Positions 48,788 to 58,157 are shown, counted from the stretch's first letter. The stretch is 64,000 nt of DNA from Bog-756 sp963713625 (GCA_963713625.1 CAVQMN010000011.1:124001-188000), one strand, 5' to 3'. The notes: generated by a model not told the origin, from the sequence alone. Translations and numbers: made by a program.

Positions 48788-51700
48788 TTGTTCCGCCCGG
48801 TCCCCGCCGAAGCCGATTTTGCCGCCGTCGAGGCCGACGAACTGGTCCGCTGGCGCCAGCACCGCGTCTTCGAGCGCTCCGTCGAGCTGCGGGCCGGCGC
48901 CGAGCCGTGGGTCTTTTTCGAAGGCCCTCCGACCGCCAACGGGCGGCCTGGCCTCCACCATGTGTGGGCCCGGGTCTACAAGGACCTGTTCTGCCGCTAC
49001 CGGACCATGCGCGGCTACGCCGTACCCCGGAAGGCCGGTTGGGACACCCACGGCCTGCCGGTCGAGGTGGAGGTGGAAAAGCAGCTCGGGATCACGGCCA
49101 AGCATCAGATCGAGGAAGTGGTCGGGATTGCCGAGTTCACCCGGCTCTGCCGGCAGTCGGTGCGCAACTACGTCGACGAGTGGAAGTCCCTGACCGACCG
49201 CATCGGATACTGGATCGACCTCGACAGCGCCTACTGGACGTTCGCTCCCGAGTACGTCGAGTCGGTGTGGTGGAACCTGAAGAACCTCTGGGACCAGGGC
49301 CTCTTGTACGAGGACATCAAGGTCGTCCCCTACTGCCCCCGCTGTGGCACGGCGTTGAGCAGCCACGAGCTGGGACAGCCTGACGTCTACCGCGACGTGG
49401 TCGACGAGTCGGCCTATGTGCTGTTCCCCCTGACCGACGAAGGAGAGGCCGCCGCCCGCCTACGGGCGGCGCTCGGCCGCGACACGCTCGCCGGCCTGTC
49501 CCTGGTGGCGTGGACGACCACACCGTGGACCCTGCTGTCCAACACCGGGGCTGCGGTCGGGCCCGACCTCGACTACGCGGTGGTGGGCGACGCCGTCGTG
49601 GCCGCCGATCTGGTCGGTCCGGTCTTCGGCGACGGGACGGTGGTCGACCATCGGGTGGCCGGAGACGACCTGGTCGGGCTCCACTACGACCGGCCCTTCG
49701 ACGATGTGGCCCTGCCGCCGGGTGTGGCCGCGGACGAGGGCTGGCGGGTGGTGCCCGGACCGTTCGTCGAGGCCGATGAGGGGACCGGGATCGTCCATCT
49801 GGCCCCCGCCTTCGGTGAGGTCGACCGACAGGCCGGCCGTGAAAACGGTCTGCCCACCCTCAACCCGGTCGGGCCCGACGGCCGGTTCACCGCCGATGTG
49901 GCCTGGCTCGCCGGTCAGAGCGTGCGCGAGACCAACGGCGAGATCAATGACCGCCTCGAGGCGATGGGCCGGCTGTTGCGTCGCCACCCCTATCGCCACT
50001 CGTACCCGCACTGTTGGCGGTGCGACACCCCCCTGATCTACTGGGGCAAGCCCAGCTGGTACGTGCGCACCTCGGACCGCAAGGCCGACCTGGTGGCCCA
50101 GAACCAGACCATCGGGTGGCACCCCGAGCACATCCGGGACGGCCGGATGGGCGAATGGCTGGCCAACAACGTGGACTGGGCGCTGTCCCGCGACCGGTTC
50201 TGGGGCACGCCCCTCCCCATCTGGCGGTGTGCCGAGGGGCACGTGCGCTGCGTGGGATCGCTGACCGAGCTGACCGAGCTGGTCGGTCGGGATGTCACCG
50301 ACGTGGACCCCCACCGGCCCGACATCGACGCCGTCACCTTCGCCTGCCCCGAGTGCGCCGGGGCCGACGGCGGGGAGTCGACCCGGGTGGGGGACACCGA
50401 GATGCGGCGGGTGGAACCGGTGATCGACGCCTGGTTCGATTCCGGCTCCATGCCCACGGCCCAGTGGGGCTACCCGGGGGCCGAGGGATCCGCCGACCGG
50501 TTCGTCTACCCCGCCGACTTCATCTGCGAGGCCATCGACCAGACGCGGGGTTGGTTCTACTCGTTGCTGGCCGTCAACACCCTGGTGCGTGGCGCCACCC
50601 CGTATCGCAACGTCCTCTGCCTCGGGCATCTGGTGGACGCCGACGGTCGCAAGATGTCCAAGAGCGTGGGCAACGTCATCGACCCGTGGGAGATCCTCGA
50701 CACCAGGGGAGCCGATCCTCTCCGGTGGTGGATGTTCTCCCAGGGTTCGCCCTGGACACCGACCCGGGTCAGCTTCGAGGCCATCGACGCCTCCATGCGG
50801 GACACGCTGTTGACCCTGTGGAACACCTGGTCGTTCTTCACCACCTACGCCTCGCTCAACGACTTCGATCCGGCCGATCCGGCCATACCGTCGCCGGGGG
50901 ACCGGTCGGTACTCGACCGGTGGATGGGATCGCGGCTGGCGGCCACGGTGGCCGCCGCCACCGAGGCCCTCGACGGCTACGAGCCCTTTCCGGCCGCCGT
51001 CGCCCTCGCCGACCTGGTCGACGACATCTCCAACTGGTACGTGCGCCGGAGCCGCCGCCGGTTCTGGCGGACCGACCCCGACGCCGACCCCGCCGACTCG
51101 CTCGGCGCTCAGGCCACGTTGCACGACGTGCTGGTGACGGTGGCGCGTCTGCTCGCCCCGATGTGCCCGTTCGTGGCCGACCGCATGTGGCGCGACCTCA
51201 CCGGTTCCGCCGAGCGCGACTCGGTCCACCTGGCCGACTGGCCCGAGCTCCGTCCCGATGCGCTCGATCCGGGGCTCGAGGCGGAGATGGGTCTGGCCCG
51301 CCGGTTGGCCTCCCTCGGTCGGGCGGCCCGGGCCGAGGCGGGGATCAAGGTGCGCCAGCCGCTGGCCCGGGCCCTGGTCTATCTCCCACCGGGCAGCCCC
51401 ACCCCGTCGGCCGGGGTGGTCGAGGACGAGCTCAATGTGGACGTGGTGGAGACCATCGATGAACTGAGCGATGTGCTCACCTACGAGTTGGTGCCCAACT
51501 ACAAGGTGCTGGGCCCCCGGCTCGGATCGCGGGTCCAACAGCTCCGGTCGGCCATGGGCTCGGTGGACGGAGCGGCGGCCGCGGCCGGCCTGGCGGCGGG
51601 CCGGCCGGTTGTGGTCGAGCTCTCCGATGGTCCCGTCGAGCTCAATGGCGACGAGGTCGAACTCAGGGTGCAGGCCCAGCCCGGGTTTGCCGTGTCCCGG

Positions 51701-52009
51701 GACGGGGCCGAGGTGGTCGCCCTCGTGCTCGGCCTCGACGACGACCTTCGGCGCCGGGGCCTCGCCCGCGAGGTCATCCGTCACGTCCAGGACCTGCGCA
51801 AGGCCTCCGGGCTCGACGTCTCCGACTGGATCCATCTCCACCTGGTCGGCCTGGACGACCTCGAGTCCATGTCGGAGACCATCGGACGCGAGGTGCTGGC
51901 CCGCACGGTCTCCTTCTCGGCCCCGGAGGCCGCCGGTCCCGGGACGACGCTCCAGATCGAGGCCGGAGATACCGTCCGGGAGGCCACCATCTGGGTGGCC
52001 AAGGCGTGA
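48788..52009 (+). CDS. ileS: Isoleucyl-tRNA synthetase
   Basis: A 1073-residue class I synthetase. The HIGH-type motif is GLHH (55-58) after FFEGPPTANG; KMSKS is at about 622-626; the editing domain includes WTTTPWTLLSN. CPRCG and HCWRC pairs give zinc sites, and ISNWYVRRSRRRFW marks the anticodon domain. Length and the long C-terminal domain fit the eukaryote-like IleRS2 type found in many actinobacteria, often mupirocin-tolerant. The start is TTG at 48788, with AGAGGA eight bases upstream; no nearer ATG or GTG exists in frame. Confidence 0.96.
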   Translation: MFRPVPAEADFAAVEADELVRWRQHRVFERSVELRAGAEPWVFFEGPPTANGRPGLHHVWARVYKDLFCRYRTMRGYAVPRKAGWDTHGLPVEVEVEKQLGITAKHQIEEVVGIAEFTRLCRQSVRNYVDEWKSLTDRIGYWIDLDSAYWTFAPEYVESVWWNLKNLWDQGLLYEDIKVVPYCPRCGTALSSHELGQPDVYRDVVDESAYVLFPLTDEGEAAARLRAALGRDTLAGLSLVAWTTTPWTLLSNTGAAVGPDLDYAVVGDAVVAADLVGPVFGDGTVVDHRVAGDDLVGLHYDRPFDDVALPPGVAADEGWRVVPGPFVEADEGTGIVHLAPAFGEVDRQAGRENGLPTLNPVGPDGRFTADVAWLAGQSVRETNGEINDRLEAMGRLLRRHPYRHSYPHCWRCDTPLIYWGKPSWYVRTSDRKADLVAQNQTIGWHPEHIRDGRMGEWLANNVDWALSRDRFWGTPLPIWRCAEGHVRCVGSLTELTELVGRDVTDVDPHRPDIDAVTFACPECAGADGGESTRVGDTEMRRVEPVIDAWFDSGSMPTAQWGYPGAEGSADRFVYPADFICEAIDQTRGWFYSLLAVNTLVRGATPYRNVLCLGHLVDADGRKMSKSVGNVIDPWEILDTRGADPLRWWMFSQGSPWTPTRVSFEAIDASMRDTLLTLWNTWSFFTTYASLNDFDPADPAIPSPGDRSVLDRWMGSRLAATVAAATEALDGYEPFPAAVALADLVDDISNWYVRRSRRRFWRTDPDADPADSLGAQATLHDVLVTVARLLAPMCPFVADRMWRDLTGSAERDSVHLADWPELRPDALDPGLEAEMGLARRLASLGRAARAEAGIKVRQPLARALVYLPPGSPTPSAGVVEDELNVDVVETIDELSDVLTYELVPNYKVLGPRLGSRVQQLRSAMGSVDGAAAAAGLAAGRPVVVELSDGPVELNGDEVELRVQAQPGFAVSRDGAEVVALVLGLDDDLRRRGLAREVIRHVQDLRKASGLDVSDWIHLHLVGLDDLESMSETIGREVLARTVSFSAPEAAGPGTTLQIEAGDTVREATIWVAKA

Positions 52010-52016
52010 GGGATCG

Positions 52017-53597
52017 GTGAGCCCACCGACGGACGCCTCCGGTGCACCGTCGACCTCGCCCGAGCAGTACGTGCTGGCCGTCGACCTCGGAACCGGCGGA
52101 CCCAAGGTGGCGGTGGTCTCGACCGCGGGCCGGATCGTGGCCCACGCCACCGAGCCCGTGGCCCTGCACCTGCTCGACGGGGGCGGGGCCGAGCAGGACC
52201 CACACGAATGGTGGTCGGCCATCTGCGCCGCATCCCGCCGGGCGCTCGGCGAGGCGGGTGTGGCGGCCGAGGACATGATCGGGGTCGGGTGCACGGCCCA
52301 GTGGTCGGGCACGGTAGCGGTGGGGGCCGACGGCTCGCCCCTGATGGCCGCCATCATCTGGATGGACTCTCGGGGCAACCAGGCCATCCGCAAGGTGGCC
52401 GGGGGAGCGGTCAACGTGCTGGGCTACGACCCGCGCAAGATCCTCCGGTGGGTGCAGGTCACCGGCGGGGCGCCGGGACTGTCGGGAAAGGACCCGGTGT
52501 CCCACATCCTGTTCATCCGGGACACGTTCCCCGATGTGTACAGGCGTACCGCCACCTTCCTGGAGCCGGTCGACTACCTCAACCTCAAGATGACCGGACG
52601 CACCTGTGCGTCCTTCGACTCCATCGCCGCCCACTGGGTGACCGACAACCGGAACATCGATCGCGTCACCTACGACGACCGACTCCTCGAGATCACCGGC
52701 CTGGAGCGGTCGAAGCTCCCCGACCTGGTGCCCCCGGGGACCATCGTGGGCCACCTGACCGCCGGGCCGGCGGAGGAACTGGGTATGCCGTCGGGTGTGC
52801 CCGTGTCGGTGGGGTCGGGTGACGTGCATTCGGCCGTGTTCGGGTCGGGGGCTGTGGCCGACGACGAGGCCCACCTGTACATCGGCACCTCGTCGTGGAT
52901 TTCGGGCCACGTGCCCTTCAAAAAGACGGCACCCACATCGAACGTGGCCTCCATTCCGGCCGCTCTGGCCGGCCGGTACGTCATCGTCGACGAGCACGAG
53001 ACCGCCGGGGCCTGCCTCACCTTCCTTCGCGACAACCTGGGGTTGGCTGAGAGCTTCGAGGCCATGAACGCGATGGTGGAGACCGTGGGCCCAGGCAGCG
53101 GTCGGGTGCTGTTCACCCCGTGGCTCAACGGCGAGCGTTCACCGGTCGACGACCACACCATCAGAGGCGGGTTCCACAACCTGTCCCTCTCGACCACCAG
53201 GGCCCAGATGGTCCGGGCCGTCTACGAAGGGGTGGCGTTCAACTCGAGATGGCTGCTGGAGGCGGTGGAGAAGTTCGCCGACCACCGGTTCGAGTCGCTG
53301 GCGTTCATCGGCGGCGGAGCCAACTCGGACCAGTGGGCCCAGATCCACGCCGATGTGCTCGGCCGGGAGATCCGTCAGGTGGTCGACCCGGTGCTGGCCA
53401 ATGTGCGCGGCGCCGCGCTGATCACCCTGGTGGCCCTGGGTCGGATCACGGTGGACCAGATTCCGGCCATGGTGGAGGTCAGGAGCACCTATACCCCCGA
53501 TCCGTCGACCGCCTCCGAGTACGAGGTCCTGTTCCGCGAGTTCGTCACCCTCTACAAGCAGACCAAAGGCATCTTCAAGCGGCTGAACCGGTTCTGA
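52017..53597 (+). CDS. FGGY-family carbohydrate kinase
   Basis: A 526-residue sugar kinase of the FGGY family (xylulokinase-like). VLAVDLGTGGPK is the ATP phosphate-1 motif, WMDSRGN and GSGDVHSAVFG lie in the substrate domain, and FIGGGANSDQWAQIHADVLGR is the family C-terminal signature. Sugar not identifiable. It begins with GTG seven bases after ileS and GAGGGA upstream, so it is cotranscribed with ileS, which is an odd pairing. Confidence 0.92.
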   Translation: MSPPTDASGAPSTSPEQYVLAVDLGTGGPKVAVVSTAGRIVAHATEPVALHLLDGGGAEQDPHEWWSAICAASRRALGEAGVAAEDMIGVGCTAQWSGTVAVGADGSPLMAAIIWMDSRGNQAIRKVAGGAVNVLGYDPRKILRWVQVTGGAPGLSGKDPVSHILFIRDTFPDVYRRTATFLEPVDYLNLKMTGRTCASFDSIAAHWVTDNRNIDRVTYDDRLLEITGLERSKLPDLVPPGTIVGHLTAGPAEELGMPSGVPVSVGSGDVHSAVFGSGAVADDEAHLYIGTSSWISGHVPFKKTAPTSNVASIPAALAGRYVIVDEHETAGACLTFLRDNLGLAESFEAMNAMVETVGPGSGRVLFTPWLNGERSPVDDHTIRGGFHNLSLSTTRAQMVRAVYEGVAFNSRWLLEAVEKFADHRFESLAFIGGGANSDQWAQIHADVLGREIRQVVDPVLANVRGAALITLVALGRITVDQIPAMVEVRSTYTPDPSTASEYEVLFREFVTLYKQTKGIFKRLNRF

Positions 53598-53650
53598 ACG
53601 TCACGGCCGACAAGACGGCCGGAGCGAGGTGCGCGGCGCGCGTCGACGCG

Positions 53651-54490
53651 TCAGGCCGTGGGTCCGTCGGTGGTGGCCACCAGGAGCAGGTCGAAGGCCA
53701 GCGTGTGCAGCGCGGTGGTCGACGTCGACCAGTCGTTTCGCTGGTCGAGCCAGTGGCCGACCGAGGGAAAGATCTCCCGGAACCGTCGACTGGGCACGCC
53801 GACCACATGGAACACCAGGGCGACGTAGTACGAGAGCAGGTAACCCAGCGCCTCGAATGTTCCTCCGAAGACGTGGACGTCGCCGTGGTCGAAGACGTCC
53901 GAGCCGAGTTGGGCCAACCCCTCGGCGGTGAACCGCCAGTAGTCGTGGTCGTCGTGGCGCGGCACGGCCGACGGCACCGAGACGATCACGGTGCCACCCG
54001 GCTTGACGATACGGGCCAGCTCGCGGAGGACACCGACGGGGTGGGTGACATGCTCGAGGAGCTCGAGGGCCAGCACCGTGTCGACGCAGTGATCGGCCAA
54101 CGGGATGCGGGTGGCGTCCGAGGCGAAGTCGACATTGGAGAGCGCCCGGAGGTCGGTGGCCAGGTAGTGGGCCTTACAGGTCGGCTCGAACCTCCGCACG
54201 ACACCGCATCCGACGTTGACCACCAGCGAATCCGGGTCGAGGCCGACGAGGTGTTCATTGATGAACCGGTCCCGGCGGGTGATGGCGTCGTTCCTCTTGG
54301 GGTTGCCGAACACCGGGGAAGGCCCATGGGCTGTCCCGTGCAACTGCTTGGACGCCGGCAATTCCTTGGACACCGGTCCACACCCTTCTCGAGCTCGGCC
54401 CTCGCACCGGTCGAGGCCGAGCGCAGGATGCATGGTAATCGGGGGCAGGTGGGCGTAGGGACCACCCGGGGACTCATGGACATTGCCCAT
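53651..54490 (-). CDS. Class I SAM-dependent methyltransferase
   Basis: A protein of up to 279 residues. VVNVGCGVVRRFEP is the SAM glycine loop, HYLATDLRALSNVDFASDAT motif II, VDTVLALELLEHVTHPVGVL motif post-I and PGGTVIVSVPS motif III, as in UbiE/Methyltransf_11 proteins. The substrate is unknown; YWRFTAEGLAQL is common in sugar- or lipid-modifying members. The start is uncertain: the ATG at 54490 adds about 39 unstructured residues, and a GTG at 54371-54373 (VSKELPAS) is equally likely. Confidence 0.85.
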   Translation of the reverse strand: MGNVHESPGGPYAHLPPITMHPALGLDRCEGRAREGCGPVSKELPASKQLHGTAHGPSPVFGNPKRNDAITRRDRFINEHLVGLDPDSLVVNVGCGVVRRFEPTCKAHYLATDLRALSNVDFASDATRIPLADHCVDTVLALELLEHVTHPVGVLRELARIVKPGGTVIVSVPSAVPRHDDHDYWRFTAEGLAQLGSDVFDHGDVHVFGGTFEALGYLLSYYVALVFHVVGVPSRRFREIFPSVGHWLDQRNDWSTSTTALHTLAFDLLLVATTDGPTA

Positions 54491-54520
54491 TGGCCGCGAA
54501 TGTGAGCTCAGCTGGCCCTG

Positions 54521-56266
54521 TCAGGTGGAGAGGAGCCGATGCCGGGCTCGGTCGGCCGCGCTGACCACGGCGCTGAGCGACGCATCGAGAATGCTCGAGT
54601 CCATGCCCACTCCCCACCACGTCGAGCCATCGGCACCTTCCGCCTCGACGTAGGCCACCGCCGATGCCCCGCTGCCCTCGGTGAGCGCGTGCTCGCTGTA
54701 ATCCTTCACTTCGAACTCCACGCCCAACTCGGTCCGTAAGGCGCCGACCAGTGCATCGATGGGTCCGTTGCCCTCGCCCATCACCGTTCGGGGGTCACCG
54801 TCGACCAGCAGCTGTGCGGTCACCGTGGTGCGGCGACCACCGGTGGCCACCTCACTCCCGATCAGCCGTACACCGGTGTCGGTGAGGTACGTCTTCGAGA
54901 AGACGTCCCACATTTCGCCGGGCCGGATCACCGTGCCGCTGCCCTCGGTGACGGCCTGGACTTCCTTGGAGAACTCGATCTGGAGTCGCCGCGGCAGGTC
55001 GAGCCCGTGCTCGGTGTCCATCACGTAGGCGACGCCGCCCTTCCCGGACTGGCTGTTCACCTGGATGATGGCCTCGTAGGTCCGCCCGGTGTGGCCGGGA
55101 TCGATGGGCAGATAGGGAACTTCCCAGTGGTCGTAGTGGTCACCGATGGCCGCGAAGCCCTTCTTGATGGCGTCCTGGTGCGATCCGGAGAACGCGGTGT
55201 ACACGAGGTCGCCCGCATAGGGATGACGGGGGTGCACCGGCATCCGTGTGGCGTACTCGGCGATCCTCCGAACCCGGTCGATGTCGCTGAAGTCGAGGGC
55301 CGGGTCCACACCCTGGGAAAAGAGGTTCATGGCCAGCGTCACGACATCGACGTTGCCGGTGCGTTCCCCGTTTCCGAACAGTGTTCCCTCCACCCGGTCG
55401 GCACCGGCCAGCACGGCCAGTTCGGCCGCGGCCACCGCCGTTCCCCGGTCGTTGTGGGGGTGGACGCTGAGAATCACCGAGTCGCGGTTGTTGATGTTCC
55501 GACCGAACCATTCGATGACGTCCGCGTAGACATTGGGTCCGTACATCTCGACCGTGTTGGGCAGGTTGATGATGATCGGTCGATCGGGTGTGGGCTCGAT
55601 CACCGCCATCACCGCTTCACAGATCTCCACGGCAAAGTCGGGCTCGGTGCCGGTGAAGCTCTCCGGCGAGTACTCGTAGCGGATGTCGGTTCCTGGAATC
55701 GTCGACTCGAACTTCTTGCACAGACGGGCCGCGTTGACGGCGATGTCGATGATGCCGGCCTGGTCGAGGCCGAACACCACCCGACGTTGCAACTCGGACG
55801 TCGAGTTGTAGAAGTGCACGATGGCCCGCGGCGCTCCCACCAGTGATTCGAAGGTCCTCTCGATCAACTCCTCGCGACACTGCACGAGTACCTGAATGGT
55901 CACGTCATCGGGGATCAGCCCCTCGTCGATGATCTGACGTTGGAAGTCGAAGTCGGTCTGGGAGGCGGCGGGAAACCCCACTTCGATCTCCTTGAAACCG
56001 ATGCCGACCAGGGTGCTGAAGAGCTTCAGCTTGCGCTCCGGGTCCATCGGGTCGACCAGCGCCTGGTTGCCGTCCCGCAGATCGACACTGGCCCAGCGCG
56101 GCGCCCGGCTGAGGTCGCGGTCGGGCCACGTCCTGTCGGGCAGGGTCAGCGGACGGTAGGGCCGGTAGAGGTGGAAGGGCATGGGCGAGACGTCACAGGG
56201 CATATCCAGCCTGGGCCTCTGCCCGTTCTGTCCTGTGGGTGATCCGGAGTTCGGTTCTTTCTTCAT
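54521..56266 (-). CDS. leuA: 2-isopropylmalate synthase
   Basis: A 581-residue LeuA, the first committed enzyme of leucine synthesis (2-oxoisovalerate plus acetyl-CoA). The catalytic barrel begins WASVDLRDGNQALVDPM, has GFPAASQTDFDFQR and the metal-binding VHPHNDRG; a linker leads to the C-terminal LeuA dimer domain (about 440-581) that binds leucine for feedback inhibition. ATG at 56264-56266 follows GGGAG. The frame stays open upstream, but that stretch is the attenuator leader, not protein. Expression is evidently controlled by the leader peptide and terminator at 56329-56429. Confidence 0.97.
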   Translation of the reverse strand: MKKEPNSGSPTGQNGQRPRLDMPCDVSPMPFHLYRPYRPLTLPDRTWPDRDLSRAPRWASVDLRDGNQALVDPMDPERKLKLFSTLVGIGFKEIEVGFPAASQTDFDFQRQIIDEGLIPDDVTIQVLVQCREELIERTFESLVGAPRAIVHFYNSTSELQRRVVFGLDQAGIIDIAVNAARLCKKFESTIPGTDIRYEYSPESFTGTEPDFAVEICEAVMAVIEPTPDRPIIINLPNTVEMYGPNVYADVIEWFGRNINNRDSVILSVHPHNDRGTAVAAAELAVLAGADRVEGTLFGNGERTGNVDVVTLAMNLFSQGVDPALDFSDIDRVRRIAEYATRMPVHPRHPYAGDLVYTAFSGSHQDAIKKGFAAIGDHYDHWEVPYLPIDPGHTGRTYEAIIQVNSQSGKGGVAYVMDTEHGLDLPRRLQIEFSKEVQAVTEGSGTVIRPGEMWDVFSKTYLTDTGVRLIGSEVATGGRRTTVTAQLLVDGDPRTVMGEGNGPIDALVGALRTELGVEFEVKDYSEHALTEGSGASAVAYVEAEGADGSTWWGVGMDSSILDASLSAVVSAADRARHRLLST

Positions 56267-56328
56267 GCCTGCTCCCAAGGTGTGCGGTTGGGTCTGGTGC
56301 TTCTGTGCCTGTTTCGGCTTTGGCCAAC

Positions 56329-56389
56329 AAAAAACCCCCTGGCCATTTCGGCTCAGGAGGTTGCGGGCGAACGCGATGTGGCGCTCGCC
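56329..56389 (-). terminator. leuA attenuator: two leader hairpins and U-run
   Basis: On the minus-strand RNA, hairpin 1 pairs 56381-56389 with 56366-56374 (nine pairs, one G-U, loop CACATC). The terminator stem pairs AACCTCCTG (56354-56362) with CAGGGGGTT (56333-56341), one G-U, with an inner GCC/GGC, and runs into six U (56329-56334). The wobble pairs fit only the minus-strand RNA. The leader-peptide stop is one base before hairpin 1, so ribosome position can choose between structures. Confidence 0.9.
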
Positions 56390-56390
56390 G

Positions 56391-56429
56391 TCAGGTAAGG
56401 AGGAGTTCCGAGTTGGTGGCGGTAAACAT
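56391..56429 (-). CDS. leuL: leuA leader peptide (12 residues, three consecutive Leu codons)
   Basis: ATG at 56427-56429, preceded by GGAAGGAGC, encodes MFTATNSELLLT and stops at 56391-56393. The Leu codons CTC-CTC-CTT lie at 56397-56405, just before the attenuator hairpins. Low charged-Leu-tRNA would stall the ribosome here and change folding of the downstream RNA so that leuA is transcribed; this is classic amino-acid attenuation. It is too short for ordinary gene finding. Confidence 0.9.
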   Translation of the reverse strand: MFTATNSELLLT

Positions 56430-56578
56430 GCTCCTTCCATGGTGGCAGGTGGCTCCCTACCAGTCAAGGACCGGACCGGGTGCTGGGGCTGGGCCGGACG
56501 CGCCCGGCAGGGCCTTCAGGTCGGCATTCTCCCAGTAACCAGCCCGGCTGACGCGGGTGAGGGGGCCGATTGAGGGGC

Positions 56579-56622
56579 TGTAACCGCACGACGACCCGAC
56601 CCGTTGCTAAATGGCTGGAAAC
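56579..56622 (+). promoter_or_regulatory. TGTAAC-N17-CGTTG-N10-GGAAAC element, copy 1
   Basis: TGTAAC 56579-56584, CGTTG 56602-56606, GGAAAC 56617-56622. About 50 bases are similar to copy 2 at 56782. GGAAAC lies in the loop of a perfect hairpin, AAATGGC (56609-56615)/GCCATTT (56623-56629). The -35/-10-like spacing resembles ECF sigma promoters. Confidence 0.55.
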
Positions 56623-56781
56623 GCCATTTGGTATTCGCATCATCGCCTGAGTCGGATCGGGCAGACATAGTGGCGATGAGGACGGGGCTTCGGCCCCCCT
56701 CCGTTCCGGCCGCTGACCTGGTCTGGAGCTTCAGAATCGGCGGTCGGTCCATGCCAAGCCTGCCGCGAATTGAAGACGGGC

Positions 56782-56824
56782 TGTAACGGAACCACTACCC
56801 GCTGCGTTGTTACTGAGTGGAAAC
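56782..56824 (+). promoter_or_regulatory. TGTAAC-N17-CGTTG-N9-GGAAAC element, copy 2 (likely promoter of the gene at 56927)
   Basis: TGTAAC 56782-56787, CGTTG 56805-56809, GGAAAC 56819-56824. It is preceded by GGGC as copy 1 is. If CGTTG is a -10 box, transcription would start near 56816 and give a leader of about 110 bases for the secreted-protein gene. Confidence 0.55.
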
Positions 56825-56926
56825 CGCCGAGTGACGGGTTCCGACGGGGGCACAGTCGTCCGATGGGGGGACGTGTCGTCGCCCATCTTCTACTCCATGG
56901 ATCCATGGAAGAAAAAAGGAGCAAGT

Positions 56927-57571
56927 ATGTTTCGCAAGATGCTTGTGGTCGCTGCGGCGATCGCTATGCCTGTCAGCATTATCGCCGTCAGTGGCGGTAT
57001 TGCCGGAGCGTCGAATCCCCATGCCGGGAGCGCGACCACCGATACCGTCAGCTGCACGAAGATCGCAGGTACGGTCAAGTTTTCGCCTGCGCTGACCCTC
57101 AAGGGTTACACCAGCGGCGTGACCACGACCACGGTCACGGCCACATTGACCGGCTGCACGGCCAAGGGGACCTTCGCTGACAAGATCACCAGCGGTGCAG
57201 TGACCGGCACGATCAAGAGCACCAAAGGCAAGGGTGGCACGTGCGGCGGACTGACCGCCACGAGCATCACCGACGCCGGTACCTTGACCACGAAGTGGAA
57301 GGCCAGCGCCGCAACCCCCAACTCGGGGCTCGGCATCAAGAGCATCGCCGGTGGTGTCAAGAGCAGCCACGGCACGTTCACCATCCCGGGCAAGGTCAAG
57401 GGAACGGCCTCCGGCTCCTTCCAAGGGGCCAACAAGGGTGCGTCGGACAAGACCGTTGCCCAGACCACGGACACCACGAGCGCGCTGGCCAAGGCGTGTG
57501 CGTCCAAGGCCGGCCTCAGCTCGCTCGCCATCGAGACTGAGCCAGGTGCAACCCCGATCAGCCTCGGGTAG
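56927..57571 (+). CDS. Small secreted protein of unknown family
   Basis: A 214-residue exported protein with a clear signal peptide (about 1-28, ending GIAGASN). The mature part is rich in Thr, Gly, Lys and Ser, with four to six Cys (SCTKIAGTV, TGCTAKGT, GTCGGLTA, KACASKAG) and predicted all-beta alternation; I do not recognise the family, though its style is common among actinobacterial exoproteins. AAGGAG (56916-56921) lies five bases before the ATG. It has two upstream TGTAAC/CGTTG elements and a strong terminator, so it is a single-gene unit, perhaps highly expressed. Confidence 0.85.
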   Translation: MFRKMLVVAAAIAMPVSIIAVSGGIAGASNPHAGSATTDTVSCTKIAGTVKFSPALTLKGYTSGVTTTTVTATLTGCTAKGTFADKITSGAVTGTIKSTKGKGGTCGGLTATSITDAGTLTTKWKASAATPNSGLGIKSIAGGVKSSHGTFTIPGKVKGTASGSFQGANKGASDKTVAQTTDTTSALAKACASKAGLSSLAIETEPGATPISLG

Positions 57572-57608
57572 TCACATTCTGATGCCCGCCTAGAAGGGCA
57601 AGCCGCAC

Positions 57609-57642
57609 CGACGAGGACGGGGCTCCGGCCCCGTCCTCGTCG
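57609..57642 (+). terminator. 15-bp stem terminator after the gene at 56927
   Basis: Perfect 15-bp stem, 57609-57623 with 57628-57642, loop TCCG; lower stem CGACGAGGAC, upper GGGGC. Same design as the hairpin at 12034-12067. No T-run. Confidence 0.8.
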
Positions 57643-58157
57643 CGTGTTGAGCGAGAGGCACGGCCGTTGAACGCAGACTGATCCTGGGGAGTCGGTCGAG
57701 GGAAGTTCGGGGCAGTCAGCCGGCAGGCACGGCAGCCGTTTGGCCAGGACGTGTCATCGGCGGCAATCGGGCGGTGGGGTCGCGGGCACGGCCGGTGGCG
57801 TCCGGCCTGGTGCTGCCGGATTCGTCCAGGTCAAGGCGAGATTCCCCGGCTCCGACCGCGTGACAGCCGGGTCCGGAATCGGATTGCGTCGATTGAGGAT
57901 GCTGCCCGATTCAGCAGACCCGGCCTCCGACAATGTCGGTGTCCAGGGGTGAAAACTTGAGGCGGGATCTTCTCAGAATGGAATCCGGTCAGCGGATCAA
58001 GAGTCGGGCCGGGTCCATAGGGCCCACGAGGCCGTGCCTGAACCCCGCTGCTGCCCGGGCCGTGTCCATCAAAGCCTCAGGCGCCCGACCCGAAGATGGA
58101 GTCGGTCGGCAGCTGAGTCGGTCGGCAGCTGAGTCGGTCGGCAGCTTGAGTCAGTCG
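57643..58157. other. 515-base gene-free region with a 16-bp tandem repeat at its end
   Basis: No open frame with coding character. GAGTCGGTCGGCAGCT is repeated perfectly at 58099-58114, 58115-58130 and 58131-58146, with a degenerate fourth copy running into the end of the eqolisin gene. The rest shows nothing I can name. Confidence 0.7.
58099..58146. repeat. 16-bp tandem repeat, three copies
   Basis: Three exact copies of GAGTCGGTCGGCAGCT just downstream of the minus-strand eqolisin gene. The period does not preserve frame, so they are not coding repeats. Confidence 0.85.

Noticed and set aside
56267..56467. N-terminal extension of LeuA to 56467
   Set aside because: The stretch holds the leader peptide and terminator, has no protein-like conservation pattern, and a good ribosome site precedes the ATG at 56266.
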